Positions 15,867-25,002 of a stretch of DNA of 47,521 nucleotides are shown here, one piece after another. This DNA comes from an uncultured Collinsella sp. (GTDB lineage: Bacteria; Actinomycetota; Coriobacteriia; Coriobacteriales; Coriobacteriaceae). The notes under the pieces were generated by a model, which saw nothing but the letters and a program-made list of their open reading frames with translations, had not been told where the DNA came from and did not search any database. Position 1 is the stretch's first letter, and every line of letters begins with the position of its first letter. The stretch spans positions 1-47,521 of the forward strand of contig UQWV01000008.1 of the NCBI GenBank assembly GCA_900544845.1. The letters run 5' to 3'. The translations under genes and the position numbers were made by a program.

Positions 15867-18194
15867 ATGGCGGATTCTCAGATCCATGTCGCGCTGGCGG
15901 GTAACCCCAACTGCGGCAAGACCACGCTTTTCAACCTGATCACCGGCGCCAACGGCTACGTTGGCAACTGGCCCGGCGTCACGGTTGAGAAAAAGGAAGC
16001 CAAGCTCCTGAGCGACAAGAACGTTACCATCACGGACCTCCCCGGCATCTACTCGCTTTCCCCCTATAGCCCCGAGGAGCAGTGCTCGCGCGATTACCTC
16101 ATGAGCGGCGAGCCCGATGTCGTCGTCCAGGTGGTCGACGCCACCAACTTGGAGCGCAACCTGTACCTGGCGCTTCAGGTTATCGAGACCGGCCTGCCCG
16201 TGGTCGTCGCCCTCAACATGGCCGACTTGGTCGAGAAGAACGGCGACAAGATCGACACGGACAAGCTCTCCAAGAAGCTCGGCTGCCCGGTCATGATGAT
16301 CTCGGCCCTTAAGAACAAGGGCATCAACGAGCTGTTCGAGCAGGTCAAGAAGTCCGCTGCTTCCAAGGGCCAGGTGCCGGAGCACAAGTTCGATTCCTCC
16401 ATCGAGGACGTTCTGGACCACATCGAGAACAATCTGCCGGCGAGCGTTCCCGCCAACAAGCGTCGCTACTACGCCGTCAAGCTGTTCGAGCGCGACGCGG
16501 ACGCCTGCAAGCTCATCAACCTCACTAAGGAGAAGGCCGCTCGCGTCGAGCAGCTGGTCGCCCAGTGCGAGCAGGATTGCGACGACGACGCCGAGTCCAT
16601 CATCACCGGCGAGCGCTACGGCGTGATCGCCCACATCATCGACGAGTGCCTCACCAAGGCTCCGGCCAAGATGAGCACCTCCGAGAAGATCGACCGTGTG
16701 GTTACCAACCGTATCTTGGGCCTGCCGATCTTTGTGGTCATCATGTTCTGCGTGTACTACATTGCCGTCTCTACCTTGGGCGGCACGGTGACCGACTTCA
16801 CCAACGACCAGCTCTTTGGCACCGACGGTTGGTATGTGCTCGGCCAGGGCCGCGACGCCTACGACGCAGCTGTCGAGGCTGCGGGTGACGCCGCCGACTC
16901 GGTCGACCCGGCACAGTACGGCCCCTATGTTCCGGGTATTACCACCGTGGTGCACGATGCCCTTGTGGCGGGCGGCACCGAGGACGGTGGCCTGGTCGAT
17001 TCGCTGGTCTGTGACGGTATCGTCGGCGGTCTGGGCGCCATCTTCGGCTTCGTGCCGCAGATGTTCCTGCTGTTCGTGATGCTGTCTTTCTTGGAGGACT
17101 GCGGCTACATGGCCCGCGTCGCTTTCATCATGGACCGCGTGTTCCGCCGCTTTGGCCTGTCCGGCAAGTCCTTTATCCCCATGCTCGTGTCCTCGGGCTG
17201 CGGCGTCCCCGGCGTCATGGCCACCAAGACCATCGAGAACGAGAAGGACCGCCGCATGACGGTCATGACCACCACGTTTATTCCCTGTGGCGCCAAGCTG
17301 CCGATCATCGCTCTGCTCATGGGTTCCATCATCGGCGATTCTTCCACCACCGCCGCATGGATCAGCCCGCTGTTCTACTTCTTGGGCGTCTTTGCCGTCA
17401 TCGCCTCGGGCCTCATGCTCAAGAAGACCAAGCTCTTCGCCGGTCGCCCGACGCCGTTCGTTATGGAGCTTCCCGCCTATCACTTCCCGGCAATCCGCTC
17501 TTGGGCGCTGCATGTATGGGAGCGCTGCTGGGCCTTTATCAAGAAGGCCGGCACGGTCATCTTCGCGTCCACCGTCGTGGTTTGGTTCCTCTCCAACTTT
17601 GGTAGCTACAACGGTTCCTTCGGCTTCCTGCCTGCGATGGACGGCATCCCCGAGGAGTTTATGGACTACTCCGTGCTCGCCATGCTGGGCAACCTGGTCG
17701 CTTGGATCTTCGCCCCGCTCGGCTTTAGCACCTGGCAGGCCACCGCGCTGACTGTCTCTGGACTTGTCGCCAAGGAGAACGTCGTCGCCACCGCCGGCTC
17801 GCTGCTGTCCGTTGCCGACGCCGCCGAGACCGACCCGAGCCTGTGGACCGCGTTCGCCGGCATGTTCCCGACCATGGGTGCTTGCGTTGCCTTTGGCGCC
17901 TTTAACCTGCTGTGCGCCCCGTGCTTTGCCGCCATGGGCACTATCCGCAACCAGATGGACTCCGGCAAGTGGACCGCGATTGCCATCGGCTACGAGTGCG
18001 CCTTTGCCTGGGTGATCGGCCTGTTCATCAACCAGTTCTACAACCTGCTTGTCCTTGGCCAGTTTGGTATTTGGACGGTTGTAGCCATCGTTCTGCTGGT
18101 TGCGATGCTCTTCCAGATCTTCCGTCCCATGCCCAAGCACGCTTGGACCGACGAGGACGAGACCAACACCGCTTCCGCTGCAGTTTCCGCTTAA
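15867..18194 (+). CDS. feoB: FeoB ferrous iron transporter
   Basis: 775 residues. The N-terminal G domain shows GNPNCGKTTLFN (G1), NWPGVTVEKKE (G2), DLPGIYSLSPYSPEE (G3), NMAD (G4) and SALK (G5), followed by a helical spacer domain and a membrane domain with two Gate repeats carrying SSGCGVPGVMATKTI and FIPCGAKLPI. It imports Fe2+ across the cytoplasmic membrane. The insertion between the first membrane helix and the Gate region (about residues 305-350, rich in Asp/Ala) probably faces outward. ATG 15867 follows GAAGGA. A terminator ends the unit at 18224; the Cys-rich partner follows. Confidence 0.97.
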   Translation: MADSQIHVALAGNPNCGKTTLFNLITGANGYVGNWPGVTVEKKEAKLLSDKNVTITDLPGIYSLSPYSPEEQCSRDYLMSGEPDVVVQVVDATNLERNLYLALQVIETGLPVVVALNMADLVEKNGDKIDTDKLSKKLGCPVMMISALKNKGINELFEQVKKSAASKGQVPEHKFDSSIEDVLDHIENNLPASVPANKRRYYAVKLFERDADACKLINLTKEKAARVEQLVAQCEQDCDDDAESIITGERYGVIAHIIDECLTKAPAKMSTSEKIDRVVTNRILGLPIFVVIMFCVYYIAVSTLGGTVTDFTNDQLFGTDGWYVLGQGRDAYDAAVEAAGDAADSVDPAQYGPYVPGITTVVHDALVAGGTEDGGLVDSLVCDGIVGGLGAIFGFVPQMFLLFVMLSFLEDCGYMARVAFIMDRVFRRFGLSGKSFIPMLVSSGCGVPGVMATKTIENEKDRRMTVMTTTFIPCGAKLPIIALLMGSIIGDSSTTAAWISPLFYFLGVFAVIASGLMLKKTKLFAGRPTPFVMELPAYHFPAIRSWALHVWERCWAFIKKAGTVIFASTVVVWFLSNFGSYNGSFGFLPAMDGIPEEFMDYSVLAMLGNLVAWIFAPLGFSTWQATALTVSGLVAKENVVATAGSLLSVADAAETDPSLWTAFAGMFPTMGACVAFGAFNLLCAPCFAAMGTIRNQMDSGKWTAIAIGYECAFAWVIGLFINQFYNLLVLGQFGIWTVVAIVLLVAMLFQIFRPMPKHAWTDEDETNTASAAVSA

Positions 18195-18223
18195 GTCCGA
18201 ATAAGGATCAGCCCCTTTCCACG

Positions 18224-18256
18224 AGCCCGGGTGTCCCAGCGACACTCGGGCTTTTT
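18224..18256 (+). terminator. Terminator after feoB
   Basis: 12-bp stem (18224-18235 with 18241-18252), 5-base loop, T-run. Confidence 0.88.
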
Positions 18257-18369
18257 GGTGAGGGAGATGTGGCGTTTCCGCAGATAAAACCGACCAAAAT
18301 ATACCTGTCCCTTTTTGGCAGGTGGAGAATGGGGTAAAGTAAGTGATGGTTAACTAGAGGAGGCTTGCT

Positions 18370-18570
18370 ATGGCACCTATCGATATTGTTGTACTGGCTA
18401 TTATCGGTATTGCGTTTGTCGCCGTGTGCGTGCGCATTTATCGCAAGGGCACCTGCGCCGACTGCGCTCAGGGCGGCGTTTGCACGGGACATTGTTCCAA
18501 CAAAAAAACCTGTGCCGCACTTAAGGGCGTGGACAAAATTGCCGAAGACTTGGGCCGCGGTATCAAGTAA
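18370..18570 (+). CDS. FeoB-associated Cys-rich membrane protein
   Basis: 66 residues: one N-terminal membrane helix (about residues 4-22) followed by a basic stretch and cysteines at 29, 32, 38, 42 and 48 (CADCAQGGVCTGHCSNKKTC). This matches the small FeoB-associated Cys-rich family, often placed where FeoC stands in Enterobacteria; binding of iron or an Fe-S cluster is supposed, not proven. GAGGAGG precedes the ATG. It is separated from feoB by a terminator, so it may have its own promoter (TAAAGT about 35 bases upstream). Confidence 0.85.
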   Translation: MAPIDIVVLAIIGIAFVAVCVRIYRKGTCADCAQGGVCTGHCSNKKTCAALKGVDKIAEDLGRGIK

Positions 18571-18582
18571 GGTCCGTCATCC

Positions 18583-18616
18583 AAGCGCCTCGCGAGCATC
18601 CGTTCGCGGGGCGCTT
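18583..18616 (+). terminator. Hairpin terminator after the Cys-rich protein
   Basis: 13-bp stem (18583-18595 with 18604-18616, one G-U pair) ending in a short T-run. Confidence 0.7.
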
Positions 18617-18713
18617 TGCACATTTGGGGGAGAGCGCGGCGAGTTGAAGAGTGATTTTGGGGTATCGTTACCTGTACTGTTAATTGGCAACTTATCTATA
18701 ACGGAGTAACCCC

Positions 18714-19793
18714 ATGAGCGCTCGCGTAACCATGAAGGACATAGCCGCCGAGCTTGGCGTTTCCATCAATACCGTGCACAAGGCCCTGACGGGTAAGGCC
18801 GGCGTGAGCGAATCCGTGCGCTCCAAGGTGAATGCTAAGGCCGAGGCCATGGGTTACCATCGCAATACGAGTGCCTCGAGCCTGCGCCGCAAGGATATCA
18901 ACCTGGTGTTTTGCCTGCCCCGCGCATCGTGCGAGGGGGCGTACTTTTTCCGTTACCTTTGGGAAGGCTGCAACCGCTTTGAGCAGGAGGTCATCGACCG
19001 GGGCATTACGGTTGAGCGCGTTGAATTTGGCGTGGGTGGCTACGCCGATGCGCTCGAGCAGATCGATGAGCGTCTGCAGGTAGGCGAGAAGATTGATGGT
19101 CTGCTTGCCTATGTTCCGGGTGATGACCGCGCAACCGAGCTCTTGAGGCAGATTGCCGAGGCGGGCGTGACAATCGAGCTCGTAGACGGCGACCGCCCGC
19201 ACCTCGATCGCTTGGGTGCGAGCTTGGCCGACTATTCGACGGCAGGCAGCCTTATGGCTGAGCAGGCGGCAAATCTGGCCCACGCTTCTGGGGCTGACGC
19301 CCGCGTGCTCCTGTTGGCGGGCGACCCCTATACCGATTCACACTATCTGACCGCCCGCGCCTTTCACAATTACCTGCGCGAACACGATATTCCATGGCAA
19401 GTTGAGGACCTTGCCGGCGCCCATGCGCAAGTCAAACAGCTCGAGCGCGAGCTTGAGCAGCGCTTGAGTGCGCCTGATGCTCCCGAGCTCATCTGTAGCG
19501 TTTTTGCCGTTGGTTCCGAGGTAGTCGCCAACGCGCTTGTTTCGAGCGGCAAGGCCGGCAAGGTCATGGTAATCGGCAACGACCTGTTCCCCGAGAGCGC
19601 CTTGGCCTTGCGCCGTGGCATCTTTACCAATATTGTCTATAAAGACCCGGTGAGCTTGGCCTACCGCGGCGCTAAGACTTTGGGCGAGTATTTGCTGTGG
19701 GGTAAAACTCCGGCGGAGCCCGTGCAGAAGGGTGCTGTGGAGATGGTGTTTGCCAGTAACGTTGACCGTTACTGCAAGCTTGCGGGAATTTAG
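18714..19793 (+). CDS. LacI-family regulator of the galacturonate/pectin genes
   Basis: 359 residues. The N-terminus is a LacI helix-turn-helix (MKDIAAELGVSINTVHKAL, then a hinge region near YHRNTSASSL), followed by a periplasmic-binding-protein-like sugar domain (GLLAYVPGD, VLLLAGDPYTDSHYLTARAF, MVIGNDLFPESALALRRGIF). It is the only LacI protein in the window and sits just before uxaC. Seven AACGTT-centred palindromes lie at the three promoters of the downstream genes; a central CG step is what LacI-family hinge helices usually recognise. The likely inducer is galacturonate or a pathway intermediate. No operator is seen before its own start, so it is probably not autoregulated. Confidence 0.9.
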   Translation: MSARVTMKDIAAELGVSINTVHKALTGKAGVSESVRSKVNAKAEAMGYHRNTSASSLRRKDINLVFCLPRASCEGAYFFRYLWEGCNRFEQEVIDRGITVERVEFGVGGYADALEQIDERLQVGEKIDGLLAYVPGDDRATELLRQIAEAGVTIELVDGDRPHLDRLGASLADYSTAGSLMAEQAANLAHASGADARVLLLAGDPYTDSHYLTARAFHNYLREHDIPWQVEDLAGAHAQVKQLERELEQRLSAPDAPELICSVFAVGSEVVANALVSSGKAGKVMVIGNDLFPESALALRRGIFTNIVYKDPVSLAYRGAKTLGEYLLWGKTPAEPVQKGAVEMVFASNVDRYCKLAGI

Positions 19794-19821
19794 CCGTTTG
19801 GTCAGGTACCCCCTCTTGCGA

Positions 19822-19846
19822 CGTGCATTTTTTGGAGTATTCAGCA
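19822..19846 (-). repeat. 25-bp dispersed motif, copy 3 (minus)
   Basis: On the minus strand: TGCTGAATACTCC, then AAAAAA, then TGCACG. Forms an inverted pair with 19990-20014, 193 bp end to end. Confidence 0.65.
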
Positions 19847-19883
19847 ATGGCGTGTCCCGAAAGAGGCTAGAATGACTGTTTTA

Positions 19884-19922
19884 AGTGCCGTCGATGGCGT
19901 AATTCGCCATCGACGGCACTTA
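19884..19922. terminator. Hairpin after the LacI gene
   Basis: Perfect 17-bp stem (19884-19900 with 19906-19922) and TAATT loop; A and T ends on both sides make it usable in either direction. It lies inside the segment bounded by the inverted 25-bp motifs. The rest of 19794-20253 holds those motifs and the uxaC control region; no gene is seen there. Confidence 0.85.
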
Positions 19923-19989
19923 TTTATGCCGATTGGGCGCAATATGCGCATCAAATAGGGCTTCGAAGACGGTGCGCGGTGCGCTTCGA

Positions 19990-20014
19990 TGTTGAATACT
20001 CCCAAAAATGCACG
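19990..20014 (+). repeat. 25-bp dispersed motif, copy 4 (plus)
   Basis: TGTTGAATACTCC, then CAAAAA, then TGCACG; inverted partner of 19822-19846. Confidence 0.65.
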
Positions 20015-20112
20015 GCGGAACATGACCCATCTGGCCAAAAGCGCTCAAGTTCGGTATTCGGGGACGCCTGCCAATTCGCAATACATACAAGTCACGGCTC
20101 CAGTAACCGTTG

Positions 20113-20134
20113 AACGGGCAAAATCGACCGTTCA
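20113..20134 (+). promoter_or_regulatory. Second conserved control element, uxaC copy
   Basis: 22-bp sequence beginning AACGG and ending CGACCGTTCA, with A-rich middle; 19 of 22 bases match 25088-25109 upstream of the symporter. It contains inverted half-sites TGAACGG/CCGTTCA and lies 15 bases before the first operator. Confidence 0.55.
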
Positions 20135-20148
20135 CCCCATGGTGGTTA

Positions 20149-20162
20149 GGTGAACGTTCACC
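20149..20162. promoter_or_regulatory. LacI-type operator 1 (uxaC)
   Basis: Perfect palindrome GGTGAACGTTCACC. Its TTCACC (20157-20162) can serve as a -35, 18 bases before TAGTAT (20181-20186). Confidence 0.75.
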
Positions 20163-20186
20163 TTTTAAGTCGCAATGAACTAGTAT

Positions 20187-20200
20187 AGTGAACGTTCACC
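20187..20200. promoter_or_regulatory. LacI-type operator 2 (uxaC)
   Basis: AGTGAACGTTCACC, directly after the probable -10; centre 38 bp from operator 1, allowing looping or clamp-like repression. Confidence 0.75.
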
Positions 20201-20253
20201 TAGAGGATAACGAGCGCATCGTGCGCCCGCTCCGCCAACAAAGGGGTTGTTTG

Positions 20254-21681
20254 ATGAAAAACTTCATGGACGATCAGGATTTCCTGCTGAGCACCAAGAC
20301 CGGCGAGGAGCTGTTCCACAACTTTGCCGAGGGTATGCCCATCGTCGACTACCACTGCCACATTTCTCCCAAGGAGATCTGGGACGACAAGCGTTTTGAG
20401 AACCTCACCGAGGTTTGGCTGGGCGGCGACCACTACAAGTGGCGTCTGATGCGTGCAAACGGCGTTGACGAGCGCTTCATTACCGGCGATGCCCCTGCTC
20501 GCGAGAAGTTCCAGAAGTGGGCCGAGACCCTGGGCCGCTGTGTGGGCAACCCCGTCTTTGAGTGGAGCCACCTGGAGCTTAAGCGTTACTTTGGCTACGA
20601 GGGCGTCCTGAACGGCAAAACCGCTCAGGAGGTCTGGGACCTTGCCAACGCCAAGCTCGCTGAGGCCAGCTTTACCTGCCGTAACCTGATCAAGCAGTCC
20701 AACGTCCGCATGATCTGCACTACCGACGACCCCGCCGACAGCTTTGAGTGGCACAAGAAGATTGCCGCCGACGACAGTTTTGACGTCCAGGTCGTTCCCG
20801 CCATGCGCCCCGATGCCGCCCTGCGCATCGAGCGTGGCCAGGAGTTCGCCGACTACTGCAAGCACCTTTCCGAGGTTGCCGGCGTTGAGGTCAGCGACTT
20901 CGAGGGCATGAAGGCCGCCATCTCCAAGCGCTACGATGTCGCCCACGAGCTGGGCTGCCGCGCTTCCGACCACGCGCTCGACTACGTTATGTACGCCCCG
21001 GCTACCGCCGAGGAAATTGAGACTATCTTTGCCAAGGGCCTTGCCGCCGAGCCGCTTACCGCGGACGAGGTCCTCAAGTACAAGACGGCCTTCATGCAGT
21101 TTGTCGCCGGCGAGTATGTGCGCCTTGGCTGGGCCATGCAGCTGCACTTTGGTTGCAAGCGCGACAACAACCGTGCCATGTTTGCCAAGCTCGGTCCCGA
21201 TACCGGCTACGACTGCATCTCCAACTACACGCCGTCCGACCAGCTCGCCGATTTCCTCAACTCCATCCAGGAGACCTGCGGTCTGCCCAAGACCATCCTG
21301 TACAGCCTGAACCCCATCGACAACACCATGATCGATACCGTCATGGGCTGTTTCCAGGAGGCCCCGACCGCCGGCAAGATCCAGAACGGTTCCGCCTGGT
21401 GGTTCAACGACAACGAAGTCGGCATGCGCGAGCAGCTCACCGCCCTTGCCAACGAGGGCGTTCTGGGCAACTTCGTCGGCATGCTCACCGACTCCCGTTC
21501 CTTCCTGTCCTATCCGCGCCACGAGTACTTCCGTCGCGTGCTGTGCAGCGTGATCGGCGAGTGGGTCGAGCAGGGCAAGTACCCGGCCGACATGGAGCTG
21601 CTGGGCACCATCGTGCGCGACATCAGCTACAACAACTCCGTTCGCTACTTTGGCTTTGACCTGGACACCGTCGAGGCCTAA
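20254..21681 (+). CDS. uxaC: Glucuronate/galacturonate isomerase
   Basis: Converts D-galacturonate to D-tagaturonate (and glucuronate to fructuronate) in the cytoplasm. Amidohydrolase-like TIM barrel with PIVDYHCHISPKEIWDD near the start, then VWLGGDHYKWRLMRANG and DARS-type blocks including LTDSRSFLSYPRHEYFRR and the end DISYNNSVRYFGF. 475 residues, the family length. ATG 20254 follows AAAGGGG; the frame upstream of it runs through the operators and is not coding. First gene of uxaC-uxaB-uxaA, controlled by two LacI-type operators. A hairpin lies between it and uxaB. Confidence 0.96.
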   Translation: MKNFMDDQDFLLSTKTGEELFHNFAEGMPIVDYHCHISPKEIWDDKRFENLTEVWLGGDHYKWRLMRANGVDERFITGDAPAREKFQKWAETLGRCVGNPVFEWSHLELKRYFGYEGVLNGKTAQEVWDLANAKLAEASFTCRNLIKQSNVRMICTTDDPADSFEWHKKIAADDSFDVQVVPAMRPDAALRIERGQEFADYCKHLSEVAGVEVSDFEGMKAAISKRYDVAHELGCRASDHALDYVMYAPATAEEIETIFAKGLAAEPLTADEVLKYKTAFMQFVAGEYVRLGWAMQLHFGCKRDNNRAMFAKLGPDTGYDCISNYTPSDQLADFLNSIQETCGLPKTILYSLNPIDNTMIDTVMGCFQEAPTAGKIQNGSAWWFNDNEVGMREQLTALANEGVLGNFVGMLTDSRSFLSYPRHEYFRRVLCSVIGEWVEQGKYPADMELLGTIVRDISYNNSVRYFGFDLDTVEA

Positions 21682-21697
21682 ATCCAAACCTGGTTCC

Positions 21698-21732
21698 GGG
21701 AGCGCCGTCGCCACACGCGGCGCCCCCGTTTT
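21698..21732 (+). terminator. Internal hairpin between uxaC and uxaB
   Basis: 10-bp stem with one mismatch (21698-21707 with 21718-21727) followed by GTTTTG. A weak terminator here would lower uxaB and uxaA relative to uxaC. Confidence 0.5.
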
Positions 21733-21768
21733 GCTTACACGCTAACGGCTATCTAAGGAGACACATAG

Positions 21769-23283
21769 ATGGAGAACATCAGCTACGATACGCTCGAGAA
21801 GATCGGCTACGAGGGCTACCTGCTGCCCAAGGACGCGCCGGAGAAGGTCCTGCAGTTTGGCGAGGGCAACTTCCTACGCGCTTTCGTTGACCGCTTCTTT
21901 GACATGGGTAACGAGGCGACCGGCTGGAATGGCAAGATCGTCATGGTCCAGCCCATCAGCGGCGCCTTTGGCTTTGCCGACGGTATCAATGCCCAGGACG
22001 ACCTGTATACCGTGCTGGTGCGCGGCAAGGAGGACGGCAACACGGTCGACGAGTCCCGCGTGATTAGCGCTTGCAGCCGCTGCATCAACCCGTACCGCGA
22101 GGACGACTACCGCGCCATGATGGAGGTCGCCGTCTCTGACGACCTGGAGATTATCGTCTCCAACACCACCGAGGCCGGTATCGCCTACGACCCGTCCTGC
22201 AAGGCCGACGACATGCCGCCCGCGAGTTTCCCCGCCAAGCTTGCTCAGGTCCTTCACGCCCGCTGGGCCGCCGGCAAGCCGGGCGTCATTGTGCTCGCCT
22301 GCGAGCTCATCGATCACAACGGCGAGGAGCTGCTGCGCATCATGAACCAGTACGTGAGCGACTGGGGCTGGGAGGACGAGTTTGCGCAGTGGATGGCCAA
22401 CGACTGCACCGTCTGCACCACGCTCGTCGACACTATCGTCCCCGGCCGCATCCGCGACCCCAAGGAGGCCGCTGCCGTGGCCGAGCGCCTGGGCTACGAG
22501 GATCCCTTCCTGGCCGTGCGCGAGCCCTTCCAGATGTGGGGCATCCAGGGCGATGAGTCGCTTGCCGAGAAGCTCCCCTTCGTGAAGGCCGGCCTGCCGG
22601 GCGTCTTTGTGACCCCCGATGTCACCCCGTACAAGAAGCGCAAGGTCCGCATCCTCAACGGCGCCCACACTGCCTTTGTTCCGGGCTCCTGGGTTGCCGG
22701 CTTTGACATCGTGCGCGATTGCATGCACGACGAGACCGTCCGCGGCTTCATGAACACCATGCTCTACCACGAGGTCATCCCGACGCTTGCCGCCGATTTG
22801 GATGTCGAAGACTGCAAGGCCTTTGCCGCCGCCGTCGAGAACCGATTCGACAACCCGTTTATCGACCACGCGCTGCTCTCCATTTGCCTCAACTCCACGG
22901 CCAAGTGGCGCGCTCGCGACCTGCCCACGCTCAAGGACTATGTTGCCGAGACCGGCAGCCTGCCCAAGTGCCTGGCCACGAGCCTAGCTACGCTCATCGC
23001 CTTCTACACGCAGGAGCTTGTGTCCCGCGAGGGCGATGGCCTGCACCTGCGCCGTGCCGACGGCACCGAGTACACCGCTCAGGACGACGCCTTCGTGCTC
23101 GACTTCTACGCCGCCCACGCCGGTGCAGACGATGCCGAGCTGGTGCACGACGTGCTCACCAATGAGCAGATGTGGGGCGAGGACCTTACGCAGATCGCCG
23201 GCCTTGAGGAATTTGTCGTCAACGCGCTCACCGTCGTGCGCGCCGAGGGCGTCAAGCAGGCCTTCGCCAACGCCCAGGCGTAA
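21769..23283 (+). CDS. uxaB: Tagaturonate reductase
   Basis: 504 residues of the long-chain mannitol dehydrogenase family. The N-terminal Rossmann part shows LQFGEGNFLRAFVDRFFD, and the catalytic region shows KVRILNGAHT, which carries the Lys, Asn and His of polyol dehydrogenases. It reduces tagaturonate to altronate with NADH. UxaB is preferred over fructuronate reductase UxuB because altronate dehydratase follows and the order uxaC-uxaB-uxaA is complete. TAAGGAG precedes the ATG, 87 bases after uxaC. Confidence 0.93.
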   Translation: MENISYDTLEKIGYEGYLLPKDAPEKVLQFGEGNFLRAFVDRFFDMGNEATGWNGKIVMVQPISGAFGFADGINAQDDLYTVLVRGKEDGNTVDESRVISACSRCINPYREDDYRAMMEVAVSDDLEIIVSNTTEAGIAYDPSCKADDMPPASFPAKLAQVLHARWAAGKPGVIVLACELIDHNGEELLRIMNQYVSDWGWEDEFAQWMANDCTVCTTLVDTIVPGRIRDPKEAAAVAERLGYEDPFLAVREPFQMWGIQGDESLAEKLPFVKAGLPGVFVTPDVTPYKKRKVRILNGAHTAFVPGSWVAGFDIVRDCMHDETVRGFMNTMLYHEVIPTLAADLDVEDCKAFAAAVENRFDNPFIDHALLSICLNSTAKWRARDLPTLKDYVAETGSLPKCLATSLATLIAFYTQELVSREGDGLHLRRADGTEYTAQDDAFVLDFYAAHAGADDAELVHDVLTNEQMWGEDLTQIAGLEEFVVNALTVVRAEGVKQAFANAQA

Positions 23284-23358
23284 ATTCCCGATGCGGGCGC
23301 CAGACGGCTTGGCCGCGCCTCGACTTCTGCTCAACCTGTAGGGTTAGGACCATTTGTA

Positions 23359-24843
23359 ATGAACACTATCCAGATCAATCCGGCCGATAACGTGATCGTC
23401 GCGCTGTCGCCGCTTGCCAAGGGCGCCGCCGTCGCGGTTCCCGGGGTGGGCGAGGTCGTTGCCGCGGAGGATATTCCGCAGGGCCACAAGATGGCCGTGC
23501 GTGCCATTGCGGCGGGGGAGGACGTCGTCAAGTACGGTCTTCCTATCGGCCACGTGACGGGCGACATCCAGCCCGGTCAGTGGCTTCATACGCATAACGT
23601 CAAGACCAACCTTTCGGGCGAGGTCGAGTACGTTTACAATCCGACGCATCCGGTCGTTGAGCCGGTTGAGCCCGAGACCTTTATGGGCTTCCGTCGTGCC
23701 GACGGCCGCGCCGCCACGCGCAACGAGCTGTGGATCATCCCCACGGTCGGCTGCGTCAACGAGGTCGCACGTGCCATGTGCGAGCAGGCACAGGATCTGG
23801 TCGAGGGTTCGCTGGAGGGCGTTTACTATTTCCCGCATCCCTTTGGCTGCTCCCAGACCGGCGCCGACCACGCTCAGACACGCCGTCTGCTGGTGGCGCT
23901 CTCGCGTCACGCAAACGCTGCGGGTGTGCTGTTCCTGTCCCTTGGTTGCGAAAACTGCACGCACCAGCAGGTGCTCGACGAGCTCGGTGACTTCGATCAC
24001 GAGCGCGTTCGCTTCCTCACCTGCCAGGATGTAGCCGACGAGCAGGTCGAGGGCCACAAGATTCTGTCTGAGCTGGCCGACCTGGCCAAGCAGGCCAAGC
24101 GTGAGCCCATTCCCGCCTCCGAGCTGGTCATTGGCCTTAAGTGCGGTGGATCTGACGGTCTTTCGGGCATTACCGCCAACCCCACGATCGGTCGCGTGAG
24201 CGATATGGTCGTAGCCCGCGGTGGCACATCGGTGCTCACCGAGGTGCCCGAGATGTTTGGCGCGGAGAGCATTCTGCTCGATCGTTGCGAGAGCCAAGAC
24301 GTCTTTAACGCGGCGGCCGACATGCTCAACGGCTTTAAGGACTACTTTATCAGCCACGGCGAGGTCGTCTATGAGAACCCGAGCCCCGGCAACAAGGACG
24401 GCGGCATTACCACGCTCGAGGACAAGAGCTGCGGCTGCGTGCAAAAGGGCGGATCTGCCCCCATCGTCGACGTGCTGCCGTACGCCGGTCAGGCTACCAA
24501 GCATGGTCTGAACATGTTGTGCGGTCCGGGCAACGACATGGTATCCACCACGGCCCTGACGGCTGCCGGCTGCCACGTGATCCTGTTCTCGACCGGCCGC
24601 GGCACGCCGTTTGGTGCGCCGGCGCCTACGCTCAAGGTGTTCACCAACCAGCGTCTGTGCGACCACAAGGCCAACTGGATGGACTTTAACGCCGGTGTGG
24701 TCGCCACCGGCGAGCGCACGCTCGACGAGGCTGCCCATGACCTGTACCAGCTGGTGCTGGACACGGCGAGCGGCAAGCTTACCAGCGCCGAGCGTCGCGG
24801 CTGTCACGAGATCAGCATCTGGAAGGACGGCGTCTGCCTGTAG
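23359..24843 (+). CDS. uxaA: Altronate dehydratase
   Basis: Dehydrates altronate to 2-keto-3-deoxygluconate. The 494-residue protein has an N-terminal SAF domain (about residues 1-90, ending near HTHNVKTNLSG) and a C-terminal UxaA/GarD domain with TFMGFRRADGRAATRNEL, GCSQTGADHAQTRRLL, LGCENC, LKCGGSDGLSGITANP and GRGTPFGAPAPTLKV. The cysteines fit the iron-dependent class. The ribosome site (TAGGA) is weak. The last gene of the operon; KDG kinase and aldolase, needed to finish the pathway, are not in the window. Confidence 0.95.
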   Translation: MNTIQINPADNVIVALSPLAKGAAVAVPGVGEVVAAEDIPQGHKMAVRAIAAGEDVVKYGLPIGHVTGDIQPGQWLHTHNVKTNLSGEVEYVYNPTHPVVEPVEPETFMGFRRADGRAATRNELWIIPTVGCVNEVARAMCEQAQDLVEGSLEGVYYFPHPFGCSQTGADHAQTRRLLVALSRHANAAGVLFLSLGCENCTHQQVLDELGDFDHERVRFLTCQDVADEQVEGHKILSELADLAKQAKREPIPASELVIGLKCGGSDGLSGITANPTIGRVSDMVVARGGTSVLTEVPEMFGAESILLDRCESQDVFNAAADMLNGFKDYFISHGEVVYENPSPGNKDGGITTLEDKSCGCVQKGGSAPIVDVLPYAGQATKHGLNMLCGPGNDMVSTTALTAAGCHVILFSTGRGTPFGAPAPTLKVFTNQRLCDHKANWMDFNAGVVATGERTLDEAAHDLYQLVLDTASGKLTSAERRGCHEISIWKDGVCL

Positions 24844-24890
24844 CGATGACACGTTGAGCGCGTGATCGGGCAAGCTGTTGCAAAGACCGG

Positions 24891-24929
24891 ACGACCCCGC
24901 TGAGGACATTCTCGGCGGGGTCGTTTTTT
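24891..24929 (+). terminator. Terminator of uxaC-uxaB-uxaA
   Basis: 13-bp stem (24891-24903 with 24912-24924, one G-U), loop of eight, six T. Confidence 0.92.
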
Positions 24930-25002
24930 CGTTTCTCGTTGCGTTGTCGTGCACGGCTTTTTTGGGGAAGGGTGCCCGGCACCTCCCTCATCTCCAGAGA
25001 AC

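Noticed and set aside
15690..18245. Long open frame on the minus strand opposite feoB (and similar ones opposite ppc, hisS, uxaC, kdpB and the OYE gene)
   Set aside because: Mirror of strong GCC/GAC codon bias in a high-GC gene; no ribosome site, no family motifs.
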